Positions 8,066 through 13,822 of a stretch of DNA of 15,035 nucleotides are shown here, piece by piece; the stretch's first letter is position 1; each line of letters begins with the position of its first letter. The notes beneath the pieces are model-generated. The model searched no databases and was not told the origin of the DNA. It saw only the letters and a list, made by a program, of their open reading frames with translations. The DNA is from Syntrophobacterales bacterium (lineage in GTDB: Bacteria > Desulfobacterota > Syntrophobacteria > BM002), in assembly GCA_030601545.1 (NCBI GenBank), contig JAUVTM010000019.1, positions 1 through 15,035 of the forward strand, written 5' to 3'. Made by a program: the position numbers and the translations under genes.

Positions 8066-8090
8066 GGCGAGTTCATTCTCGCCTTTTTTT
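8066..8090 (+). terminator. Rho-independent terminator of the nuo operon
   Basis: A perfect six-base-pair stem, GGCGAG at 8066-8071 and CTCGCC at 8078-8083, closes a six-base loop. It is followed at once by seven T residues (8084-8090). It lies 44 bases after the stop of the iron-sulfur fusion gene. This placement supports that gene being the last member of the complex I transcription unit. Confidence 0.88.
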
Positions 8091-8097
8091 GTGGCCC

Positions 8098-8260
8098 GTC
8101 CGTTGTCCGTAGTCAGTTGTCCGTGGTGGCTCACTCTGTTCGCCGCAAAGCGCAGAGCGCCAAGCGCATAGCGTTCTTAGGGTTAAGATTCTACGCTTTG
8201 CGCTATGCTCTATGCGCTATGCGAGTTTAGGCAACGGACCACTGACAACGTACAAAGGAC
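8098..8260. repeat. Composite nested palindrome between the nuo operon and the GT4 gene
   Basis: An outer pair of arms, 8098-8126 and 8232-8260, is complementary at 24 of 29 positions. The arms are built from repeated GTCCGT / TTGTC words. Nested inside is the 81-bp palindromic repeat at 8143-8223. The whole block could fold into a long cruciform or hairpin. It fills the gap between two convergent genes (the fusion gene on + and the GT4 gene on -), so it may act as a transcription barrier. It has no coding content. Confidence 0.6.
8143..8223 (+). repeat. 81-bp palindromic repeat, copy A
   Basis: This copy matches the reverse complement of 9635-9715 at 72 of 81 positions, with no gaps. It is also internally palindromic: 8145-8174 pairs with 8194-8223 at 24 of 30 positions around a short AT-rich centre. 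It is made of degenerate GCGCATAG / CTATGCGC words. No open reading frame lies in it. It resembles REP-like or miniature hairpin elements, but no family could be assigned. Confidence 0.75.
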
Positions 8261-8267
8261 TTCCCGG

Positions 8268-9530
8268 TTACATCTCGATTCCGAAGAAGTTACCCATGAG
8301 GAAATTGAGCCTCTTGCGTAAGACCGCATAAGAGTAATGCCTGGTTGCTACTTCATAATTGTATTCTACGATTTGCTGACGCCGTTGAGGATTTTCCAGA
8401 ATTTCGCGAACTTCCTGCACCACCTTTTTTGTTAAGAACCCATCCATTACCACCAGGTCAAAGGCCTGCGGCTCGATATCCCTGACAAAAACGCCATAGC
8501 GATTTACCAGTAAGGGCTTGTGGAAGTAAATTGCTTCCAGGAAGGCGTTGCCAAAACCCTCATAGAGGCTTGGATAGGTAATGAAATCCGCATGTGGATA
8601 TACATCCCAAAGAGTGTATTGTTTCTCACCACTTGCATTAATGCTCCGCTTGTCGGCCACACGGGTGGCAATTAAACGGAGGTCTACACCATCCTCCCGG
8701 GCATGATTACTGAGCCAGTCAGCGTAATCGTAACCTTCGTCACCAGCCTCGTGTGAAATGACTAGTTTGTATCTCGGATCTTGTAACCGCTTGACCAACT
8801 CTATGGCATGCTCGATTCCCTTGCGCTGGACAATACGAGTGGGTTGCAGGATCATCACGTCACCTTCCTCCAGACCAATTTCCTGGCGCAAGTTGCCATT
8901 GTACTCATGGTCATCCCGAGGCGGATTTTCGAAATCCAACACGTTAGGGATAACAATGGAGGAGATTCCGGTGCGAAGGGCGAGTTCCTCCTGGGCGACG
9001 GAGTTGATCACCACATGCCGTATATTGGGAAGGTTGGGCGGGAAAGCCATCTGGAGGTAGTCGTGAACACCCGTGACCGAGAATCGCACCCGTTCCCAGT
9101 AGAAGTCGTGGTGGTGGGCGATGGTAGGCATTTCAGTTTCGGCGGCAACCTCAGTGATTGCCAGTCCCAAGGCAATGTGCATGGGAATCGTCAGAGAGTT
9201 CTGGGCGATGAGCACATCTATGTGGAACTTTTCAATGAACTCGTAGAGGCGCACTTTCAGGAGGCTGCGAAGGGCATGGACCATGTCTGTTACCACAGCC
9301 TTTCGCCCTTTTCTGCCAAAAGCTTTTTCCTGAACCCATTTCACCGTATCGTGCTCGAAATGAGCCTCCTCAACTAAGAAGCTCCTTTCCTGGTTTCTGT
9401 CGAGTTCCCCAGCAAACCAGTAACAACGATGGCCACTGGACTCCAGCACCTCTGCCCATTTGGCCGATTCCAGTGAAACGCCGTCATTCCCTGCGAAACG
9501 AGTTGATACGAAGCCCATGTTCTTTCCCAT
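8268..9530 (-). CDS. GT4-type glycosyltransferase (paralog 1 of an inverted pair)
   Basis: This is a GT-B fold glycosyltransferase of the retaining GT4 type that probably transfers a sugar from a nucleotide donor in the cytoplasm. The 420-residue product has the N-terminal acceptor-domain signature STRFAGNDGVSLESAKW, a conserved AHHHDFYWER segment (about residues 138-147), and the donor-domain Arg232...Lys237 pair in PTRIVQRKGIEHAIELV. It also has an E-x7-E motif at Glu324 and Glu332 (EGFGNAFLE). No signal peptide or membrane segment is seen. The start is well set: AGGAGG, read on the - strand, lies at 9536-9541, five bases before ATG at 9530. It is about 69% identical, without gaps, to the + strand gene at 12215-13477. 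It diverges from the 526-residue GT gene. Donor and acceptor cannot be told from sequence; a glucosylglycerate-type acceptor is suggested by the nearby GpgS-like gene. Confidence 0.88.
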   Translation of the reverse strand: MGKNMGFVSTRFAGNDGVSLESAKWAEVLESSGHRCYWFAGELDRNQERSFLVEEAHFEHDTVKWVQEKAFGRKGRKAVVTDMVHALRSLLKVRLYEFIEKFHIDVLIAQNSLTIPMHIALGLAITEVAAETEMPTIAHHHDFYWERVRFSVTGVHDYLQMAFPPNLPNIRHVVINSVAQEELALRTGISSIVIPNVLDFENPPRDDHEYNGNLRQEIGLEEGDVMILQPTRIVQRKGIEHAIELVKRLQDPRYKLVISHEAGDEGYDYADWLSNHAREDGVDLRLIATRVADKRSINASGEKQYTLWDVYPHADFITYPSLYEGFGNAFLEAIYFHKPLLVNRYGVFVRDIEPQAFDLVVMDGFLTKKVVQEVREILENPQRRQQIVEYNYEVATRHYSYAVLRKRLNFLMGNFFGIEM

Positions 9531-9634
9531 CTCGGCCTCCTGAAAGTACTATCAAGACCTGCTGGCAATGCAGGGAGGGATTGTGGCAAAAAAGCCTGTA
9601 ACTTGCAAGTCAAAGTTCAAGATTTATGCCACCT

Positions 9635-9715
9635 CGCATAGAGCATAGAGCATAGCGCATAGCGAAAAAACTTAACGCAAAGAACGCTATGCGCTAGGCG
9701 CTATGCGCTTTGCGG
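9635..9715 (-). repeat. 81-bp palindromic repeat, copy B (inverted relative to copy A)
   Basis: This is the inverted partner of 8143-8223 (72 of 81 matches). Its own arms, 9635-9664 and 9685-9714, pair at 26 of 30 positions around an A-rich centre. It lies between the divergent starts at 9530 and 9779. A shorter, degraded stretch of the same CATAGAGCATAG words follows the stop codon of the third glycosyltransferase gene (13475-13500). Confidence 0.75.
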
Positions 9716-9726
9716 TTCATCTCATA

Positions 9727-9753
9727 TTGCCAACCGGTTGATATTATTATAAT
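9727..9753 (+). promoter_or_regulatory. Candidate sigma70-type promoter with palindrome in the spacer
   Basis: A perfect -10 box, TATAAT, lies at 9748-9753 and is preceded by TTGCCA at 9727-9732 (one mismatch to TTGACA) with a 15-base spacer. The spacing is a little short. A perfect 10-bp palindrome, CAACCGGTTG, occupies 9731-9740 between the two boxes, where a repressor could bind. Transcription would start some 20 bases before the GT gene at 9779. Confidence 0.5.
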
Positions 9754-9778
9754 GTAACCAAGGAGGAAAAAGTAGTCC

Positions 9779-11359
9779 ATGCCAATTCCCGACACTTTGG
9801 TCATTATTCACTATCACCTGTTACCGGGAGGGGTTTGCTCGGCCATCAAAAACAGTGTTTTTGCTCTAAGCCGATCAGGATGGTTTGCGCATCGGACCCT
9901 GCGAGTTCTGACTGGCAGGACGGACGGGGTGGAAGAATTCGCAGAATATCTGAACCGAATGGATATTCAGGTTGAAGTTGAGGTGGATGCGAGACTGGAC
10001 TACAGTGATAGAGTATGGTCTGAACGCGATGACTTCTGGTACGATGCTTCAGCTCTGGCAACCTGGCTTCTCCGACAAGGTCGGGGAACCTCTTTATTTT
10101 GGGCGCATAACCCCACTCTCGGCAAAAATGGACTGGTAACTGCTGGTCTTATGCTTGCGGGGCAACAGGCTGAGGCCACGGGTTCCCCGCATCGGTTTCT
10201 CTACCACATCCATGATTTTGCTGAGTGCGGTAGGCTGTGGAACCTCATGAACTTGCGGCGGTGTTGGGGCAGCGGTGGTCTGGAGGATTTTTATCCCGTT
10301 GCCAATAATATTGGCTATGCGGTTCTCAATAGTGCGGATTCCCTAAGATTGGCCCAAGCCGGAATACCAAAGGACCGAATTTTCTACCTTCCTAACGCGG
10401 TGGCTTCCATACGGGCTGAGAAGAAGAAAACAAAAGAATCAATAGCGGTGGAACTGCAGCGCTACGCTCATGAGCGTGGGTATCGGTTTGAACCTGAACG
10501 GCAGTGGTGGACTTTGCCTATACGGCTTATTCGGCGTAAAAATGTAGTGGAAGCGCTGCTCCTGGCTGCAACTGCGGACGATCCGCCTCAGCTGCTTGTT
10601 ACTTTGGATGCCAACTCAGAGCCGGAACGTCCCTATGCCGAGGCCGTAAAAGACCTGTTTAGAAGACAAAATCATGCTGCGGTTGTTGGATTCGGCCATG
10701 AACTGGTGGGGAGCGCCTTTGGTTTTGATGACCTTCTGCTGGCCTCGGATGTGGTGGTCACCACTTCGCTGTTGGAGGGATTTGGTTTCACCTTCCTGGA
10801 GGGAGCCAGCCGGGGCATCCCTTTGGTGGGAAGGAATCTCAATGAGTTAACCTCAGACTTTACCGAAGCTGGGTTTCCGGGGGGCTCGCTTTATGAGCAG
10901 TTTTTGGTGCCAGTCGACAGGGAAACGAGAGAAGAGATGATTAACAAAGGGTGCCAATTTGCTCAGAAACAAGGCCAGCTGTTGGGACTCAACAACTCCA
11001 CCATTGATAGATTTGGTGATGAAGTGAAGACAATCTTTTCTGATGATACAGTAGATTTCGGCTTTCTAGAGCTCGATCAGCAGCTTGACCTCATTGACTA
11101 CCTCCGAGAAAATGCTTTCGTACAGGAGCTGAGGTCCTTGAATCCGGCAGCCGCTGAGCCAGCAATCTTTCCTAATGATTTCACTGAACGAGTGGAGGAG
11201 CAATTTGGTTTGCAACCCCACGCGACAAAGTTGGCAGCCGCAATCGAGGGGTTATTTGGCCAGAAATTTGAAGAGGCAAACGCTGAAAAGATCAGTAACA
11301 GATTACTGGACCTCTATTTTCTCCCGAGGTTCCATCGTCCTCTCATAGGAGGTTGGTAG
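9779..11359 (+). CDS. GT-B (GT4-like) glycosyltransferase, long form
   Basis: The 526-residue product is a probable cytoplasmic retaining glycosyltransferase. The N-terminal domain begins IIHYHLLPGGVCSAIKNS, with a Gly-Gly turn near residue 17-18 where GT4 enzymes bind the nucleotide sugar or acceptor. HIHDFAECGRLWNL lies near residues 143-156. The donor domain has Arg249 and Lys254 (R-x4-K, in IRLIRRKN) and an E-x7-E motif at Glu333 and Glu341 (EGFGFTFLE). About 100 residues beyond the usual GT4 core make up a C-terminal extension (roughly 420-526) with no recognised domain. AGGAGG at 9761-9766 is 12 bases from ATG 9779, a slightly long spacing. It heads an operon with the HAD and second GT4 genes; the HAD start overlaps its stop by one base. 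It is not a close relative of its two GT4 neighbours. Substrate unknown. Confidence 0.82.
   Translation: MPIPDTLVIIHYHLLPGGVCSAIKNSVFALSRSGWFAHRTLRVLTGRTDGVEEFAEYLNRMDIQVEVEVDARLDYSDRVWSERDDFWYDASALATWLLRQGRGTSLFWAHNPTLGKNGLVTAGLMLAGQQAEATGSPHRFLYHIHDFAECGRLWNLMNLRRCWGSGGLEDFYPVANNIGYAVLNSADSLRLAQAGIPKDRIFYLPNAVASIRAEKKKTKESIAVELQRYAHERGYRFEPERQWWTLPIRLIRRKNVVEALLLAATADDPPQLLVTLDANSEPERPYAEAVKDLFRRQNHAAVVGFGHELVGSAFGFDDLLLASDVVVTTSLLEGFGFTFLEGASRGIPLVGRNLNELTSDFTEAGFPGGSLYEQFLVPVDRETREEMINKGCQFAQKQGQLLGLNNSTIDRFGDEVKTIFSDDTVDFGFLELDQQLDLIDYLRENAFVQELRSLNPAAAEPAIFPNDFTERVEEQFGLQPHATKLAAAIEGLFGQKFEEANAEKISNRLLDLYFLPRFHRPLIGGW
11347..11352 (+). promoter_or_regulatory. Ribosome binding site that fixes the HAD gene start
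   Basis: A full AGGAGG lies inside the last codons of the upstream GT gene. It abuts an in-frame TTG at 11353, which leaves no spacing, but is six bases from GTG at 11359. This makes the GTG the likely start. Confidence 0.8.
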
Positions 11360-12204
11360 TGCAAAATTGGCTTTCAATCCTACGAGAATTTCCTGTGCCA
11401 GAACCTGCGGTCACGGTGTCAGGAGGCGATGTTCCTCCTTTGGAGCCGTTGCCAAGGGTCATTTTGTTTGACGTCTACGGTACGCTGGTATGTCCTCATT
11501 TGGGTGATCTTGATGACCAGACTCGGCTGGTTTCCAGTGAGGATAGTTTTGTGGCAACCGCTGAACGCTTCGGCTTTGCCAAAGATGTGGGTATCGAGTG
11601 GCACCGGTGCTTTTTTGAGGCAATTGCTTCAGAGCACAAGGAACTGAAGGAGCAGGGCGTCTCTCCGGCTGAGGTTCAAGTTGATCAAATCTGGGCTGAC
11701 ATGATTGGAATGGTGGGGGGAAACTTGACGGGCAGCCAACCCCGGATGTTTGCAACCTACCGTGAAATGTTGGCAAATCCGGTCCGGGCTTTCTCTGGAG
11801 CGGTTGAGGCTTTGAGAAAATTGAAAGAAAGAGGGGTAGGGCTGGGAATAGTATCCAATTCACAATTTTACACCATGCCCATACTCGGACTGACCCTGGG
11901 AATCAACCCAGATGAATTCTTCGATCCAAAACTAACCTTTCTCTCTTTTCGCCTTGGCTTCTCTAAACCCTCCCCATATTTTTTCCGTCTGGTTAGAACA
12001 ACGATTCTGCACTTGGGTTTCAGGCCTGAGGAGATTGTGGTGGTTGGAAATGACCGTGAAAATGATGTACTGGCGGCGGAGGCACATGGTTTGCAAGCAT
12101 TACTCTTCTACGGCAATGACCAGAGTGTGCGTTTGGGGAAGGGTGGCCTTGCAGGAACAGTGATTACCAACTACCAGACGTTACTTACTGCATGTGGGCT
12201 GTGA
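11359..12204 (+). CDS. HAD-superfamily hydrolase with a DxY motif I
   Basis: This 281-residue protein of the haloacid dehalogenase superfamily is probably a soluble cytoplasmic hydrolase. Motif I is LFDVYGTLV with nucleophile Asp38. Motif II is GIVSNSQ. Motif III has the lysine of FSKPSPYFF. Motif IV is VVGNDRENDV. A helical cap insertion between motifs I and II makes it subfamily I-like. Most HAD phosphatases have Asp two residues after the nucleophile as general acid; here it is Tyr40, as in L-2-haloacid dehalogenases and some uncharacterised members. In context one would expect a sugar-phosphate phosphatase acting between the glycosyltransferases, but the DxY motif leaves this uncertain. 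About 33 extra residues precede motif I. The GTG start shares one base with the upstream stop (TAGTG). The second GT4 gene follows after ten bases. Confidence 0.82.
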   Translation: MQNWLSILREFPVPEPAVTVSGGDVPPLEPLPRVILFDVYGTLVCPHLGDLDDQTRLVSSEDSFVATAERFGFAKDVGIEWHRCFFEAIASEHKELKEQGVSPAEVQVDQIWADMIGMVGGNLTGSQPRMFATYREMLANPVRAFSGAVEALRKLKERGVGLGIVSNSQFYTMPILGLTLGINPDEFFDPKLTFLSFRLGFSKPSPYFFRLVRTTILHLGFRPEEIVVVGNDRENDVLAAEAHGLQALLFYGNDQSVRLGKGGLAGTVITNYQTLLTACGL

Positions 12205-12214
12205 GGAGCCTGAC

Positions 12215-13477
12215 ATGGGCAAGAACATTGGCTTCATATCCACCCGGTTTGCGGGAACAGATGGTGTTTCGCTGGAAGCGGCCAAGTGGGCCCAACTTCT
12301 CTGGGAGAGGAAACACGCTTCCTACTGGTTTGCTGGGGAGCTGGACCGTGATCCCAATTCGAGTATGCTGGTGCCCGAGGCCTTTTTTGACCATGAAGAG
12401 GTCCGCTGGATCAACGAGCACGTGTTCGGAGTAAAACATAGGAGTTCAGAGATCAGCGGTCATATCCATGCCATGCGAAATTACCTCAAGGGCAGGCTTT
12501 ACGAATTCATCGAAAAATTCCACATCGACATCATTATTCCCCAAAATGTTTTGAGTATCCCCATGCATATCCCCCTGGGATTGGCGGTTACCGAGTTGAT
12601 TGCCGAAACCGGCATCCCCGCCATTGCCCATCACCACGATTTTTTCTGGGAGAGGCTTCGCTTCTCGCTGAACGCAGCGCAGGATTATTTACAGATGGCA
12701 TTTCCCCCCAAACTGCCAAGCATCCAGCACGTGGTGATCAGTAGTCTGGCACAAGAAGAATTGGCCTTGCGGACCGGAATTTCAGCTACCGCTATTCCAA
12801 ATGTGCTGGATTTTGAACATGAGCCGCAAGTGGATCTCGAGTATAGCAAAAATTTCCGTCAGGAAATCGGTCTAGAGGAAGGTGACGTCCTCATTTTGCA
12901 GCCCACCAGGATAGTACAGAGAAAAGGCATCGAACATGCCATCGAGTTGGTGAGCCAGCTAGGAGATCCGAAATACAAGTTGGTTATCTCTCATGAGGCT
13001 GGTGACGAGGGATATGACTACGCCACTTTCGTAGCAGATCATGCCCGAGATCATAACGTGGACCTAAAGCTGGTTTCCTGCCACATTGGAGATACTCGTG
13101 GCGTCAATGAAAAAGGGGAGAAGCTTTATACGCTGTGGGACGTATATCCGCACGCCGACTTTGTCACCTATACCAGTCTATATGAAGGCTTCGGCAACGC
13201 CTTTCTGGAAGCTGCCTACTTTCGAAAGCCCATATTGATCAATCGCTATGAGGTTTTTGTTCGGGATATCGAACCGCAGGGTTTCGACCTGATCGTCATG
13301 GATGGGTTTATTACAGCTCGAGTGGTCAACCAGGTACGAGAAGTGTTGGAGTCACCGGAGAGACGGGAGCGCCTAGTAAATCACAACTACGAGGTGGCAA
13401 CCAGGCACTATTCCTACCTTGTGCTGCGCAAAAGACTAGCCTTTCTAATTGCTAATTTCTTTGGAATCGAAATTTAG
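12215..13477 (+). CDS. GT4-type glycosyltransferase (paralog 2 of an inverted pair)
   Basis: This 420-residue GT-B enzyme has the same length as its paralog at 8268-9530 on the other strand and is about 69% identical to it over an ungapped hand alignment. It keeps STRFAGTDGVSLEAAKW at the N-terminus, AHHHDFFWER, Arg232 and Lys237 in the donor domain, and Glu324/Glu332 of the E-x7-E motif. Both enzymes therefore appear active. Conservation is highest around the donor site, HHHDF and EAGDEGYDY. It is weakest at residues 61-90 and 271-300, where acceptor preference may differ. ATG 12215 is chosen over the in-frame ATG 12194, which lies inside the HAD gene, because AGGAG at 12204-12208 gives six bases of spacing. 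It is the last gene of the GT-HAD-GT operon. No intrinsic terminator was seen directly after it. Confidence 0.88.
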   Translation: MGKNIGFISTRFAGTDGVSLEAAKWAQLLWERKHASYWFAGELDRDPNSSMLVPEAFFDHEEVRWINEHVFGVKHRSSEISGHIHAMRNYLKGRLYEFIEKFHIDIIIPQNVLSIPMHIPLGLAVTELIAETGIPAIAHHHDFFWERLRFSLNAAQDYLQMAFPPKLPSIQHVVISSLAQEELALRTGISATAIPNVLDFEHEPQVDLEYSKNFRQEIGLEEGDVLILQPTRIVQRKGIEHAIELVSQLGDPKYKLVISHEAGDEGYDYATFVADHARDHNVDLKLVSCHIGDTRGVNEKGEKLYTLWDVYPHADFVTYTSLYEGFGNAFLEAAYFRKPILINRYEVFVRDIEPQGFDLIVMDGFITARVVNQVREVLESPERRERLVNHNYEVATRHYSYLVLRKRLAFLIANFFGIEI

Positions 13478-13513
13478 CATGGAGCATAGAGCATGGAGAG
13501 CTCTGAATGCCTA

Positions 13514-13544
13514 AAATGTCTAAAGTGCCTAAAGTGAACTAAAG
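13514..13544 (+). repeat. Dispersed 31-bp word repeat, copy 2
   Basis: It matches 7241-7271 at 26 of 31 positions in the same orientation. It is built of degenerate units CTAAAATGT, CTAAAGTG and CCTAAAGTG and sits shortly after the second GT4 gene. Confidence 0.6.
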
Positions 13545-13640
13545 AAATAAAAGAATACAGGAGCCAGGAGTTGATAGAAATTACATATCACAATGATTAA
13601 AATTTCAGTGTTCAGATTTCAGCTTTTTTGTTTTTCTTCA

Positions 13641-13668
13641 CTGACACCTGACACCTGACACCTGAAAC
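13641..13668 (+). repeat. 7-bp tandem repeat, four units
   Basis: Three exact copies of CTGACAC (13641-13661) are followed by CTGAAAC (13662-13668). The run pairs imperfectly with 13603-13622, so it also forms the right arm of a hairpin. Confidence 0.85.
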
Positions 13669-13822
13669 CTTTAATTCCTCAATCTACAATCTTCAATCCC
13701 TGCATTCCCCAAAACGGTTATGCCCTTGTGTGCCAGCACGTAATCTAGTAAGCTTGAACTCTATTAACCCAGGTTAGCCTGCCCCATCAACTCGATGCAT
13801 CACCTGCCCGAAAGGAGGAACG

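Larger units (their letters stand above)
13478..13822. other. 345-base gene-free stretch of degenerate repeats and a 5' leader
   Basis: No credible gene was found. From 5' to 3' it holds CATAGAGCATGG words related to the 81-bp repeat (to about 13500), the second copy of the 31-bp word repeat (13514-13544), and an AT-rich stretch. Next come an imperfect inverted repeat (13603-13622 with 13648-13667, 15 of 20 pairs) around a T-rich loop and a 7-bp tandem repeat (13641-13668). An AATTCCTCAATC/TTCAATCCC word stretch follows (about 13672-13710). The last 110 bases lack such repeats and form the leader of the GpgS-like gene. They contain TAACC-CA-GGTTA at 13765-13776, a small dyad. No convincing promoter was found. 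Confidence 0.6.

Noticed and set aside
8808..9377. A 189-codon open frame on the + strand opposite the GT4 gene at 8268-9530
   Set aside because: The opposite strand encodes a clear glycosyltransferase with a strong paralog, and this frame shows no recognisable family; it is a shadow.
8143..9715. A complete insertion sequence formed by the inverted 81-bp repeats
   Set aside because: The only gene between them is a glycosyltransferase; no transposase or target duplication was seen, so calling it a mobile element is not supported.
11353..11358. TTG at 11353 as start of the HAD gene
   Set aside because: It directly abuts the AGGAGG at 11347-11352, leaving no spacing; GTG 11359 is placed six bases away and is better.
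13603..13667. Possible intrinsic terminator after the second GT4 gene
   Set aside because: The stem is imperfect (15 of 20) and the T-rich stretch is in the loop rather than after the stem, so it does not have terminator form.
13641..13668. Short tandem repeats considered as a CRISPR array
   Set aside because: Units are 7 bp and directly adjacent, with no spacers and no cas genes.
13754..13782. TTGAAC as a -35 box for a promoter of the GpgS-like gene
   Set aside because: No acceptable -10 box lies 16-18 bases downstream.
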